64,000 bases of DNA from Bin87 sp963692995 (GTDB lineage Bacteria > Chloroflexota > Dehalococcoidia > Lucifugimonadales > UBA3495), in assembly GCA_963692995.1 (NCBI GenBank), contig OY843611.1:3100001-3164000 (forward strand). Direction: 5' to 3'. The notes below the pieces were generated by a model that saw only the letters and a list, made by a program, of their open reading frames with translations, had not been told where the DNA came from and did no database searches. Below are positions 48,895-57,736 of this stretch, piece after piece (within the stretch, counting starts at the first letter, position 1; every line of letters begins with the position of its first letter). The position numbers and the translations under genes are program-made.

Positions 48895-49254
48895 ATGACC
48901 ACAACGACGGATTACCGCGCCAACAGCCGGGCGATGCTGGCGCAGAGCCACGCGGAGCTGGCCCAGGGCGACCGGCAACAGGCGTCCGAAAAGGGCTGGG
49001 GCGCCGTCGCCCAGATGCTGAAGGCCGTGGCCGAAACTCGTGGTTGGGAACACGGCCGGCACCGGCATCTCCACCGCATCGCCAGCCACCTGCGAGCGGA
49101 GACCGGCGACCGGGAGATTTACCTGCTGTTCGGGATCGCCAGCTTGCTGCACGAAAACTTCTACGAGGATCAGATGGCCGGTCAGGACATCGAGGAGGCG
49201 CTCCAAAACGTGGAACGCCTGCTGCAAAAGCTGGAGGCCATCCTATCCCCTTGA
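48895..49254 (+). CDS. PaREP1/HEPN-like helical protein
   Basis: 119 aa from ATG 48895 (GCGGAG upstream). Helical sequence: 'YRANSRAMLAQSHAELAQGD', 'QASEKGWGAVAQMLKAVAE', then 'LLFGIASLLHENFYE' and a final amphipathic helix. This order and the 'KGWGA' turn match PaREP1-type proteins, which are HEPN-related. It lies immediately downstream of a Uma2 gene. A HEPN-like protein beside a nuclease-like protein suggests a toxin-antitoxin or defence role, but neither catalytic R-x-x-x-x-H nor partner tests are visible. Function unknown. Confidence 0.6.
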   Translation: MTTTTDYRANSRAMLAQSHAELAQGDRQQASEKGWGAVAQMLKAVAETRGWEHGRHRHLHRIASHLRAETGDREIYLLFGIASLLHENFYEDQMAGQDIEEALQNVERLLQKLEAILSP

Positions 49255-49264
49255 TGATCCGGTT

Positions 49265-49330
49265 GATGCCCCGGCCGGCCAAAGATACCCCGGCCAGCCA
49301 AAGATGCCCCGGCCGGCCAAACACCCGCCG
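49265..49330. repeat. Short tandem repeat CCCCGGCCGGCCAAAGAT
   Basis: Three units of about 18 bp lie in the 127-bp gap before the aldolase gene. Similar GGCCGG palindromes occur only here in this form. Confidence 0.7.
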
Positions 49331-49381
49331 GTGGCGAAACCGCGAACCGAACAATACCCCACCTGAAGAGGTAACTTTCTC

Positions 49382-50149
49382 ATGCGAACCAACACCGCCA
49401 AGGCCAAGCTCAACGAGGGCGGCGTCGTCTTCGGCGCGATCATCACCCGCTACGCTCCCGACATGGTGGAGATATTCGGGGCGCTGGGCTACGACTTCGT
49501 GATGATCGATTGCGAACACGGGCCGGCTAACCTGGACCAGGTTGAGCACATGGTTCGCGCCGCCGAATCCTTTGGCATCACGCCCATCGCCCGCATCCCC
49601 GACCACTCGGACCAGACCATACTGCGGTTCCTGGACCGGGGCTTGCAGGGCATCATCGTGCCTCACGTGAACACCGGCGAGCAGGCGGCGGCCATCGCCC
49701 GGGCGGCCCGCTACTATCCGGACGGCTACCGGGGCATGGGCGGAGGTCGCGCCCAGGACTACGGCATCGGCGTAACCAGGGACGAGGCGACGTCATGGGT
49801 CAACTCCCAAGTGCTGGTAATCCCCATGGTGGAGGATGTTGCAGCCGTGGACAACCTGGACGACATCCTGCAAGTGTCGGGGGTTGATGTGATCCACGTG
49901 GCCGCGTCCGACCTGGGCCAGAGCATGGGCAACCCGGCAGTGGCCGAGGTGCGCCGCGTGATGAGCGAGATTGTCCCCCGGGTGCGGGCCGGCGGCAAGA
50001 ACGTGGGCGTGGGCGGCAACAACCCGGCGGACACGGCCGGCGTCGCCGAGTTCATCAAGTTAGGCGCGAACTTTGTCACCGTGTCCGGTTGGGGTCTGCT
50101 GCGCATCGGGGCAGAGAACTTTCTCCAGAACGTCAACGCCGCCCGATAA
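49382..50149 (+). CDS. HpcH/HpaI-family aldolase
   Basis: 255 aa. TIM-barrel motifs: 'YDFVMIDCEHGPANLDQV' with the catalytic His, 'PIARIPDH', 'GLQGIIVPHVNTGEQ' with the metal-site region and 'VIPMVEDVAAVDNLDDIL' with Glu, then 'HVAASDLGQSMG' with Asp. Metal ligands Glu and Asp are present. It cleaves or makes 4-hydroxy-2-oxo acids. It may act on products of the ThDP enzyme upstream, but the Uma2 and PaREP1 genes lie between, so this is only a possibility. Ribosome site GAGGT. Confidence 0.9.
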   Translation: MRTNTAKAKLNEGGVVFGAIITRYAPDMVEIFGALGYDFVMIDCEHGPANLDQVEHMVRAAESFGITPIARIPDHSDQTILRFLDRGLQGIIVPHVNTGEQAAAIARAARYYPDGYRGMGGGRAQDYGIGVTRDEATSWVNSQVLVIPMVEDVAAVDNLDDILQVSGVDVIHVAASDLGQSMGNPAVAEVRRVMSEIVPRVRAGGKNVGVGGNNPADTAGVAEFIKLGANFVTVSGWGLLRIGAENFLQNVNAAR

Positions 50150-50228
50150 GCCGGCTTTTAACGCCAAGACGCGGCGGCGCAAGGGTTGTGGACTGCCGAT
50201 TTGACAGCGAGGGTGGCCGGCCGACGGC

Positions 50229-51503
50229 TCAACTTCGGGGCTGACCCAGGCAGATCCCGATCCCGGTCTTCGCTACCGCCAGCAATGCCGCCGCCAGCAA
50301 TGTCAGTCCGGCCATGACCAGGAAGGCTTCCCGGTAACTGCCGGCGCCGTCGTAAGCCAGGCCGGCCGCCAGCGGCCCCACGGCAAAGCCCAGCACCTGG
50401 GCCGCCCGGCCCACGCCGTGAATCGCCCCCAGGTGACCGCGCCCGTAGTCGCTGGCCCACATTAGGGGAGCCAGCGTGTTGATGCCGGTGTTGGCCAGAC
50501 CGGTCAAGATGGCGTAGCAGTAGGTCTCGAACATGGTGTCGGTAGCTACCAGCAAAACCAGCGACCCCGCGCTCACTAGGTAGAGGGAAACCATCACCCA
50601 CCGTGGATGCAGCCGGTCCGCTGCCACACCGGCCAGCAGGGCTCCCGCCGCCCCCGAAATGGACATGACGCTGATGGCCGCCACCGCCGCCGTGACGCTT
50701 AGGCCCTGCTCAGTAAGGTACGGGACCAGGTGGAGACCCGGGCCGGCGGTGGCAACGCTGCCCAGGAAGAGCGCGCCCAAAGCCATCCAGAAAGTCGGCT
50801 TTTGCGCCGCTTCTTTCAGGGTCAACGAAGGCTCTGCGGCGACGGCGCGGGCCGGCGCGGGCCGGCCCGGACTTGCGGAGGCGTCGGGTTGGTCGCCATC
50901 CACCGCCAGGCCCAAGTCCTCGGGCTGCCGGCGCACCCACCAGGCGCAGGGGATGACGCCCACCAGGAACATCACCGCTCCCAGTCCCTGCCATGCCGCG
51001 CGCCATCCCCAAAGGGCAATCACCAGTTGGGTCAGCGGCGCCAGGGCGATTACGCCGGCGGTCTCGGCGAAAAACGCCAGCCCGGTGGCTCGGCCCCGGT
51101 AACGCTGAAACCACTTCCCCATGCTGACCGCGACGCCGATTTTCACCCCGCCCTGGTCGGCGATCCTTGACGCAATGAACGCCAGGTAGAACCCCGGCAG
51201 GGTCTGCACCGCGGACAGATAGACGCAGGCCAGCGCGATGACCGTTCCGCTCACGACCAGAACGATGCGGGAACCCACCCGATCCACCAGCCGGCCAATG
51301 AAGGGAGCCAGCGCCGCCCCCAGGATTGCGCCAACGGTGGTGGCCCCCGCGATGGCCGTCCGGCTCCAGCCGAACTCGCCGGACAAGGGAACGACGAATA
51401 TGGTCAGTATGGATATGGCGGAGGCGGCATTGGCGAACCCGATGGCTCCCGCCGCGCCGGCGACAATCCAGCCGTAGTACAGCGGTTTGCGGCGGAACTT
51501 CAT
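50229..51503 (-). CDS. MFS transporter
   Basis: 424 aa from ATG 51503; a TTG at 51521 is an alternative. About twelve hydrophobic segments. It begins 'MKFRRKPLYYGWIVAGAAG', close to the start of the broken MFS protein at 31-32 kb ('LPFYYGWVIVGNG'), and the A-motif is 'FIGRLVDRVGSRIVLV'. The central loop contains 'RRQPEDLGLAVDGD', the same 'PEDLGL' as in the broken relative. These two are members of one MFS subfamily in this genome. Substrate unknown, possibly monocarboxylate-like. Confidence 0.87.
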   Translation of the reverse strand: MKFRRKPLYYGWIVAGAAGAIGFANAASAISILTIFVVPLSGEFGWSRTAIAGATTVGAILGAALAPFIGRLVDRVGSRIVLVVSGTVIALACVYLSAVQTLPGFYLAFIASRIADQGGVKIGVAVSMGKWFQRYRGRATGLAFFAETAGVIALAPLTQLVIALWGWRAAWQGLGAVMFLVGVIPCAWWVRRQPEDLGLAVDGDQPDASASPGRPAPARAVAAEPSLTLKEAAQKPTFWMALGALFLGSVATAGPGLHLVPYLTEQGLSVTAAVAAISVMSISGAAGALLAGVAADRLHPRWVMVSLYLVSAGSLVLLVATDTMFETYCYAILTGLANTGINTLAPLMWASDYGRGHLGAIHGVGRAAQVLGFAVGPLAAGLAYDGAGSYREAFLVMAGLTLLAAALLAVAKTGIGICLGQPRS

Positions 51504-51569
51504 GCGGGGATTGTTAAACAAAGTGGGAACTCATGAGTGCGGAAACCGGGTACACAAAGCCCAAATCGG

Positions 51570-51578
51570 TGATACAAT
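51570..51578 (+). promoter_or_regulatory. Extended -10 promoter of the signalling operon
   Basis: TG-A-TACAAT at 51570-51578 is an extended -10 element, 104 bp before the STAS ATG. No clear -35 box. Confidence 0.45.
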
Positions 51579-51641
51579 CCCCAAAAACATCAGATATGCC
51601 GGCATAGGAAACAAGTAACGGCGCATCGGCGGCACACTTCA

Positions 51642-51675
51642 TCTCCCAATTTGGGAGACCGCCCAATTTAGGAGA
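51642..51675 (+). promoter_or_regulatory. Palindrome overlapping the ribosome site of the STAS gene
   Basis: TCTCCCAA-T-TTGGGAGA (51642-51658) is a perfect 8-bp palindrome, followed by a second CCCAATTTAGGAGA whose GGAG is the ribosome site. It can be an operator or an RNA hairpin whose left arm can also pair with the ribosome site. Confidence 0.5.
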
Positions 51676-51682
51676 CAGCAAC

Positions 51683-52021
51683 ATGGCAGTCGATTTTCAG
51701 AGGGACGAAAGTACGCTCATCATTCAGGCTACGGAGCGAGTGGATAGCACCAACGCCCAGCGGTTCCTGGAGGACTTGGATGTTGCCATCGAACCCACCG
51801 ATAAGATAGTGGTTCTGGATATGGGGAAACTTACTTATATCAGCAGCGCGGGTTTGCGGGTAATTTTGCAGACCGCGAAGACGTTGCATCGGCAAAACTC
51901 CAACTTCGCCCTTTGCGCCCTGTCCGGGACCGTCCGCGAGGTCTTTGAGATCAGCGGTTTTGACCAGGTGATTTCCATTCACGATTCTCAGACGGACGCC
52001 TTGGCCGCGCTCAAGAGCTGA
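51683..52021 (+). CDS. STAS-domain anti-sigma factor antagonist (RsbV/SpoIIAA-like)
   Basis: 112 aa, one STAS domain. 'VVLDMGKLTYISSAGLRVIL' carries the phosphorylatable Ser after 'YIS', the usual antagonist site. The dephosphorylated form would bind the RsbW-like ATPase (53270) and free the protein it restrains. The gene is first in the operon, 77 bp before the response-regulator phosphatase gene. An operator-like palindrome overlaps its ribosome site. Confidence 0.9.
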   Translation: MAVDFQRDESTLIIQATERVDSTNAQRFLEDLDVAIEPTDKIVVLDMGKLTYISSAGLRVILQTAKTLHRQNSNFALCALSGTVREVFEISGFDQVISIHDSQTDALAALKS

Positions 52022-52097
52022 GCCGCCATCGGTCGCCTCTAATTGGCCATTCTACATTAACCGGGGATGGCAGCCGTCGGCTGTCAAGGATGAGGCT

Positions 52098-53273
52098 ATG
52101 GTAGCAACGCAAGGGCCATATCGCATTCTCGTAGTTGACGACGAGCCTGATCTTGAGCCGCTGGTTCTACAGCGGATGCGCCGGGCGATCCGGTCGGGGC
52201 GTTACGAATTCCGTTTTGCCCAAAACGGCGTTGAGGCCCTCCAGGCCCTGGGCGATGACGGCGACATCGATATGGTGCTGTCGGACATCAATATGCCGCA
52301 GATGGATGGCCTGGCGCTGCTTTCCCACATACCGGAAGTTGCGCCCGATGTGCAGGCGGTGATCATCTCTGCCTACGGCGACATGAAAAATATACGCGCC
52401 GCCATGAACCTGGGCGCCTTTGACTTCGTCACCAAGCCCGTGGACTTTGAAGATCTCCGCATCACCATTGAGCGCGCGCTCAACAACTTGGAGGTCTGGC
52501 GAGAGGCGGCATCTTCCCGTAACCGCCTGATCGCCCTGCAAAACGAGCTTGACGTCGCCGGCAAGATGCAACAGGCCATTCTGCCCACCGAGTTTCTCAA
52601 CAAGCCGGGCTATGAGATGCACGGCAGCATGATGCCGGCGCGGGATGTGGGCGGAGACTTCTTTGACGTGATGTACTTGAGCAATAGTTGCATCGGCCTC
52701 GCCATCGCCGACGTTTCGGACAAGGGCGTGCCGGCCGCCCTGTTCATGATGGTCAGCCGTACCCTGCTCAAGGCCGCCGCGCTGGATCTCAAACCCCCTG
52801 GCCAGGCGCTGCGGGAAGTCAACGATTTGCTGTATGTCGACAACAACGCGATGATGTTCGTGACTCTATTCTACGCGGTGTACGATCCGGCCACCGGGGA
52901 ACTCACCTACGCCAATGGCGGGCACAACGAACCGCTCATCGTGCATTCCGACGGTAATTCCTCCATCCTGCCGGGCACCAATGGAATTGCCCTGGGAGTG
53001 GCGCCCCAAGTGGCCTACGCAGAGAAGACCGTCTCGATAGCGCCCGGCGATGCCATCGTTTTCTACACCGACGGCGTCACCGAGGCGATGAACGTTTCGG
53101 AAGAAGAGTTTGGATTGCCTCGTTTGCAGCAAGTCTTTGCATCCAACCCGCCCACTGATGCGAAAGCCGCCACCCAGTCGGTTTTCAGCGCCGTGAATGA
53201 CTTCGCGGGAACCGTTCCTCAGTTCGACGACATCACCTGCCTGATTCTCCGCCGCGCCGAGGCCGGGCCATGA
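52098..53273 (+). CDS. Response regulator fused to SpoIIE-type PP2C phosphatase
   Basis: 391 aa. The receiver domain (1-125) has the acidic pair 'DDE', phospho-Asp D63 in 'LSDINMPQMDG' and Lys in 'VTKP'. A helix 'RNRLIALQNELDVAGKMQQAI' links it to the PP2C/SpoIIE domain (about 150-388) with metal motifs 'GGDFFDV', 'IADVSDKG', 'YANGGHNEP', 'FYTDGVTEA' and 'FDDITCL'. Phosphorylation by the kinase at 55037 would switch the phosphatase, which then dephosphorylates the STAS protein. It ends in a 4-bp overlap with the next gene. Confidence 0.92.
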   Translation: MVATQGPYRILVVDDEPDLEPLVLQRMRRAIRSGRYEFRFAQNGVEALQALGDDGDIDMVLSDINMPQMDGLALLSHIPEVAPDVQAVIISAYGDMKNIRAAMNLGAFDFVTKPVDFEDLRITIERALNNLEVWREAASSRNRLIALQNELDVAGKMQQAILPTEFLNKPGYEMHGSMMPARDVGGDFFDVMYLSNSCIGLAIADVSDKGVPAALFMMVSRTLLKAAALDLKPPGQALREVNDLLYVDNNAMMFVTLFYAVYDPATGELTYANGGHNEPLIVHSDGNSSILPGTNGIALGVAPQVAYAEKTVSIAPGDAIVFYTDGVTEAMNVSEEEFGLPRLQQVFASNPPTDAKAATQSVFSAVNDFAGTVPQFDDITCLILRRAEAGP

Positions 53274-53683
53274 CTGAACCGATGTTCCTGAGAATCTCCC
53301 CCAATCACAACCAGTTGGAGCAAATTTCGGCGGCGGTGGAGGAGTTTGCCAAGCGCGACAACTGGCCTCCCGACCTGGTTTTCAAACTCAACCTGGCGCT
53401 CGAAGAGTTGGGCGTCAATATCGTGAATTACAGCGGGGCCACCGGGGAGATCGAGATTTCGCTGGCTTCCGACGATGAAGCGGTAATAATCGAAATTGCC
53501 GACAACGGGCGGCCCTTCAATCCGGTGATTGAGCTGGACACGCCGGATATTTCCGCCCCGCTGGACGAGCGGCCCATCGGCGGCTTGGGCGTTCACCTGG
53601 TGCGCTCCATGATGGATGAGTTGAGCTACAGCAGGGAAGACGGCATGAATCGTTTGGCCATGACCAAGCGCAAATCTGGATAA
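53270..53683 (+). CDS. RsbW-like serine kinase / HATPase anti-sigma factor
   Basis: 137 aa GHKL ATPase. The N-box is 'LALEELGVNIVNYSG', then 'EIADNGRPFNP' and 'GGLGVHLVRSMMDEL'. Length and motifs match RsbW-type anti-sigma factor kinases. It would phosphorylate the STAS protein and, when free, hold an unidentified target such as a sigma factor. No sigma factor gene is in the operon, so the target may be encoded elsewhere or may not be a sigma factor. Confidence 0.9.
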   Translation: MTEPMFLRISPNHNQLEQISAAVEEFAKRDNWPPDLVFKLNLALEELGVNIVNYSGATGEIEISLASDDEAVIIEIADNGRPFNPVIELDTPDISAPLDERPIGGLGVHLVRSMMDELSYSREDGMNRLAMTKRKSG

Positions 53684-53750
53684 GTCGTGCGAAGCCGCCT
53701 CCGGCATGGGGGGTGATCCTGCCGAGAGCCCAAAGCAATTGCCCGGTCTG

Positions 53751-55040
53751 ATGAGCAGCGTACCGAAGTTGCCGACCTTCGTTCCGCGCCGGATTGCCGG
53801 CATAGTTGCCATCACCTTTATTCTGGCCGCCATGGGCTGCCGCCCCGGCGCTGCCGCCGTCGTGAGCCAGGACGGAGCGATTCCGAACCCGGGCAGCCTG
53901 GCGCCGCCGCCGGTCGTGGCGGCTGATCCGGGGGTCTTCGAGGACCGCATCCGGTTCGGCCAGTCCGCGGCTTTCAGCGGCCCCGCCAGCGAACTGGGCA
54001 TCGGGATGAACGTGGGCATCCGGGCAGCCTTTGCCGAGGTCAACCGAGCCGGCGGGGTTCACCATCGTCTCCTGGAATTGACGACCATCGACGACACTTA
54101 TGAACCGGAGTTGGCCATCGCCAACACTAAGCAGCTGATTAGAGAGGAATCGGTTTTTGCCCTCATCGGCGCCGTGGGTACGCCAACCTCCCGCTCGGCG
54201 GTTCCCGTTGCTACGGAATGGGGCGTTCCTTACGTTGCGCCATTCACCGGGGCCGCCTTCCTGCGCGATACTGTCGAGTCGCCCACCGTGGTCAACCTCC
54301 GGGCTTCCTACAACCAGGAAACCGAGGAGATGGTGGCCCGCCTCACCACTGACCTGGGCATCGAGCGCATTGCCGTGATGTACCAGGACGATTCCTTTGG
54401 CCGGGCCGGCTACAACGGCACGATAGCGGCGCTGGAACGACGGGGAATGGAGCTGGCTGCCGAGGGGCTGTATCCCCGCAACACCACCGCCGTCAAGACC
54501 GGCCTGCTCGACTTGCGCCGGGGGAACCCGGAAGCGGTGATCCTGGTGGGAGCCTACCGGCCCATCGCCGCGCTCATCGCCTGGGCGCGACATATCGGCA
54601 TGGACTGGGAGTTTATCACCATCTCCTTCGTCGGCAGCAACGCGCTGGCCGAGGAGTTGGGCCGGCTGGATCCGGCAGGCGGCAAGCGAGTATTCGTAAC
54701 CCAGGTGGTGCCCTTTCCCCATGACAACTCGATACCTAGCGTCGCCGCCTATCATCGCGCCCTGGCCGAATATGATCCGACGGCGGTTCCCGGTTTCGTT
54801 TCCTTGGAGGGCTATCTGGCCGGACGTCTCGCCATCGCCGCGCTGGAGTCGTGCGGGCGGGAGCTGAATCGCAATTGCTTCCTGGGAAGCCTCCACCGGG
54901 CGGAGTACATCGATCTGGACGGCTTCCGGCTACACTATGGAGAAAATGACAACCAGGGTTCCAACACCGTATTTCTGACTATGATAGGCTCGGACGGCAA
55001 CCATGTTCCCATCACGAGGCTGCCGGACAAAGGCCGATGA
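53751..55040 (+). CDS. Periplasmic-binding lipoprotein, branched-chain amino acid type (Peripla_BP_6)
   Basis: 429 aa from ATG 53751; 53706 is an alternative start. A hydrophobic leader 'IAGIVAITFILAAMGC' ends in a lipobox-like Cys. The mature part is a type I periplasmic binding protein: 'RFGQSAAFSGPASELGIGM' at the start of lobe one, 'VFALIGAVGTPTS' and 'IAVMYQDDSFGRAGY'. No permease or ATPase genes follow. Instead the next gene is a membrane histidine kinase overlapping by 4 bp, so it is probably a ligand sensor for that kinase and not a transporter part. Likely ligand: a small polar organic acid or amino acid. Confidence 0.85.
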   Translation: MSSVPKLPTFVPRRIAGIVAITFILAAMGCRPGAAAVVSQDGAIPNPGSLAPPPVVAADPGVFEDRIRFGQSAAFSGPASELGIGMNVGIRAAFAEVNRAGGVHHRLLELTTIDDTYEPELAIANTKQLIREESVFALIGAVGTPTSRSAVPVATEWGVPYVAPFTGAAFLRDTVESPTVVNLRASYNQETEEMVARLTTDLGIERIAVMYQDDSFGRAGYNGTIAALERRGMELAAEGLYPRNTTAVKTGLLDLRRGNPEAVILVGAYRPIAALIAWARHIGMDWEFITISFVGSNALAEELGRLDPAGGKRVFVTQVVPFPHDNSIPSVAAYHRALAEYDPTAVPGFVSLEGYLAGRLAIAALESCGRELNRNCFLGSLHRAEYIDLDGFRLHYGENDNQGSNTVFLTMIGSDGNHVPITRLPDKGR

Positions 55041-57316
55041 TGCCGAAACTGTCTCAGCTGCTCGAGCTTCGCTACCGTATTTCTTTCCAGCTCTATTTGG
55101 GCATCGGAGCCGCCGTGTTTCTCACCATGGCCGCCAGTCTGGTGGGATGGTTCTCCTTCGACCGGGTTGGCGAGGCCCAGAGCCGGGTCAACGAAGGCAG
55201 CGTTCCCGAGATCGCGGCAGCCTTTGCCGTGGCCCAGCACAGCAGTGAACTGGTGGCGGCGGCCACCGGCCTTTCCGCCGCCACCACGCCGGCCGACGTG
55301 GAACGGATCAGCGGCCAGATTGGAACCACCTTCGCCCGGTTTGCCGAGCAATTGTCTTTTCTGTCCGAGCGCGGCGGCGATGCGGAACAAGTCGAGCGGA
55401 TCCGCAGCCACTCCAACACCCTGGTTGCCAACATCAATGCCGTTGAGAACAGTATGTCGGAACGGTTCCGGCTCATCGATAAGTCCGCGGCTTTTCGCCT
55501 GGAGCTGACGGATTTACGATTCGGACTGGATCTGGTGATTGTACCGGCCATTGACGACCAGCTCTTTTATACCCGCACCGGGTACTGGGAGTTGGGGGAG
55601 TCGCCGTCACCACCGTCGGAGCGCTTGTCGGCCAACGAGCTGGCCCATCTCCGTTACCTGTCGGAGCTGCAAGAAAACGGCGCCATGGCCGTACAGCTGC
55701 TTACCAGCGCCTCCACCCTTTCCGAAGCCACTTTGATTGAGCCGATGCGGGAACGGTTCGAGTCCTCTACCGGCCATATTAAGCGCAACCTGTACGGTTT
55801 AGCCGGCTCGCCGTTGTACGACGAACTGGTTCCGATGTTCGACCGCCTTCAGGCGCTGGGCGAAGGGACCTGGGACGGCGTAGAGGACCTGGAGATTGCT
55901 CCCATCGAAGAACTTGGCCTGTTTGACTTGCGTACCCGCGAGCTGCAATTGGACGGGAGGCAACTGGAGCTTCTGGCCAACAACCATGGGATCGCTTCTC
56001 TCTTGGTCGGGGAGGTGGACGTGCTGGTTCATACCGCTCAGGCCCGAGCCGACGCAGCCACCGACGCCTCCGACCGGGCGATTTTCACGGGGCGAACCCT
56101 GTTGCTGGCCATCACGGCCCTCAGCGTCGCCGGCGCGGCGCTCATCGCCTGGCTCTTCGTCGGCCGGGTCCTGCTGCGGCGCCTGGCCATGCTGTCCTAC
56201 TGGATGCGCCGAATGGCCGGCGGCGACCTGGAGGCCCGGGCCGAAATCACCGGGCGGGACGAGGTGGCCGACATGGCCGCCGCCCTGGAGGTCTTCCGTC
56301 GCCACGCCCTCGAAGTGCAACGCCTCAACCTGGTTGAACAGCTGGCGGAAGACCTCCAGGGCAAGAACGACGAGCTCGAGCGCGCCAACAACGACCTTGA
56401 GCAGGCCATGTCTGACCTCAACACCGCCCAGGACCAGATTGTTATGCGGGAAAAACTGGCCGCCCTGGGCGAACTCACTGCCGGTGTAGCCCACGAAATC
56501 AGGAACCCGCTGAACTTCGTCAAGAATTTCTCCGAGGTTTCCGAAGAGTTGCTGGAAGAGCTGAAGGAGACCATCGCAGAAAGCGCAGACGGCGCCCTGG
56601 ATGAAGAACAGCGGGAACTGCTGGAGGAGATTTTCAACGAACTGAGCGGAAACCTGGAACGTATCCAGAATCACGGCGACCGGGCCAACCGCATCGTCAA
56701 CGACATGCTGATGATGAGCCGGGAGTCAGTGGGGCATCAGCCCACCAACATCAACAACCTGCTGGACGAACACGCCCGCCTCGCCTACCACAGCGCCCGG
56801 GCCACCGACTCCAACTTCCAACTGGACCTTCAGTACGACTTTGACCCGGATCTGGCGGATATCATAGTCAACCCCCAAGACATCGGCCGGGTCTTCCTCA
56901 ATATTGTCAACAACGGCTGCTACGCTACCAACGAAAAACGCCGGCAACTCGCGGAGCCGGAACCGGGCAGCGATTATATGCCCACCCTGTTGCTGACCAC
57001 CCGGCGCGGCGAAGAGCGTATCGAGATACGCATTCGGGACAACGGAACCGGAATGCCGCCCGAAGTCATCGAAAAGATGTTCAACCCCTTCTTCACCACC
57101 AAGCCCACCGACCAAGGCACCGGCCTGGGCCTGTCAATCTGCGACGACATCGTCCGCCGCCACGGCGGAAGAATTTTGGTGGAATCCAAGCCGGGGGAGT
57201 TCACCGAAATGAGTATCGACCTGCCCCGGCATCCCCCGGCGGAGGACTTGGAAAATGCGGCTGAACCGGCGGACTATGCTGATGCGGACGAGGACGCGGA
57301 TGACGCGATAATTTGA
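55037..57316 (+). CDS. Membrane sensor histidine kinase with large extracytoplasmic domain and HAMP
   Basis: 759 aa. TM1 is about residues 16-38. A 315-residue extracytoplasmic helical sensor follows, then TM2 (about 354-376) and HAMP. The coiled coil 'GKNDELERANNDLEQAMSDL' leads to the H-box 'GVAHEIRNPLNFVKN' (His486). The ATPase has 'NIVNNGCYATNE' (near 622), 'DNGTGMPP' (near 667) and 'GTGLGLSICDDIVRRHGG' (near 694). It overlaps the binding-protein gene by 4 bp. The extracytoplasmic part would touch the lipoprotein. It should phosphorylate the receiver at 52098. Confidence 0.92.
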   Translation: MMPKLSQLLELRYRISFQLYLGIGAAVFLTMAASLVGWFSFDRVGEAQSRVNEGSVPEIAAAFAVAQHSSELVAAATGLSAATTPADVERISGQIGTTFARFAEQLSFLSERGGDAEQVERIRSHSNTLVANINAVENSMSERFRLIDKSAAFRLELTDLRFGLDLVIVPAIDDQLFYTRTGYWELGESPSPPSERLSANELAHLRYLSELQENGAMAVQLLTSASTLSEATLIEPMRERFESSTGHIKRNLYGLAGSPLYDELVPMFDRLQALGEGTWDGVEDLEIAPIEELGLFDLRTRELQLDGRQLELLANNHGIASLLVGEVDVLVHTAQARADAATDASDRAIFTGRTLLLAITALSVAGAALIAWLFVGRVLLRRLAMLSYWMRRMAGGDLEARAEITGRDEVADMAAALEVFRRHALEVQRLNLVEQLAEDLQGKNDELERANNDLEQAMSDLNTAQDQIVMREKLAALGELTAGVAHEIRNPLNFVKNFSEVSEELLEELKETIAESADGALDEEQRELLEEIFNELSGNLERIQNHGDRANRIVNDMLMMSRESVGHQPTNINNLLDEHARLAYHSARATDSNFQLDLQYDFDPDLADIIVNPQDIGRVFLNIVNNGCYATNEKRRQLAEPEPGSDYMPTLLLTTRRGEERIEIRIRDNGTGMPPEVIEKMFNPFFTTKPTDQGTGLGLSICDDIVRRHGGRILVESKPGEFTEMSIDLPRHPPAEDLENAAEPADYADADEDADDAII

Positions 57317-57353
57317 CGCCACGCCCTGGACCGTCCCTAGCGTACCGTACCGG

Positions 57354-57716
57354 CTACCCCCACGCCCGCAGGCGTAGCTCCTCGCTGGTGTCCATGTCGG
57401 CCTGGGCCTCGTCGGGCTGGTCGTTGAAGAGGTAGGACAGGGAACGGCGGGAATAGTTGTTGTCGTCGTTGGGGGCCAGGCGGATGGCCTCGGTGAGATC
57501 GGCGATGGACTGAGCATAGTCGCCCACCTCGTACCAGGACACGCCCCGGTTGAACCAGGCGTCGGCGCAGGCGGCGTCCATGGCGATGGCGGCCGTGTAG
57601 TCGGCGATGGCCCGCTCGTACACCCCGTTGCGGCTATAGCGGTTGCCGCGCTCCACATACGCCTCGGGCGTGGCCGGCTCGGGCGGGGGCGTCGATGCAG
57701 GGCGGGGCGCTGACAC
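57354..57716 (-). CDS. TPR-repeat protein
   Basis: 120 aa. After a Pro-rich N-terminus three tetratricopeptide-like repeats are seen: 'YVERGNRYSRNGVYERAIADY', 'AWFNRGVSWYEVGDYAQSIAD' and 'YSRRSLSYLFNDQPDEAQAD'. Such repeats bind peptides or partner proteins. It lacks a signal peptide or membrane part, though the Pro-rich start may be a cut-down N-terminus. It follows the SDR gene by 20 bp. Confidence 0.7.
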   Translation of the reverse strand: MSAPRPASTPPPEPATPEAYVERGNRYSRNGVYERAIADYTAAIAMDAACADAWFNRGVSWYEVGDYAQSIADLTEAIRLAPNDDNNYSRRSLSYLFNDQPDEAQADMDTSEELRLRAWG

Positions 57717-57736
57717 AGGGCGTTACCGGATCGCGC

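Noticed and set aside
53751..55040. Binding protein as part of an amino-acid ABC importer
   Set aside because: No permease or ATP-binding genes next to it; the overlapping gene is a histidine kinase.
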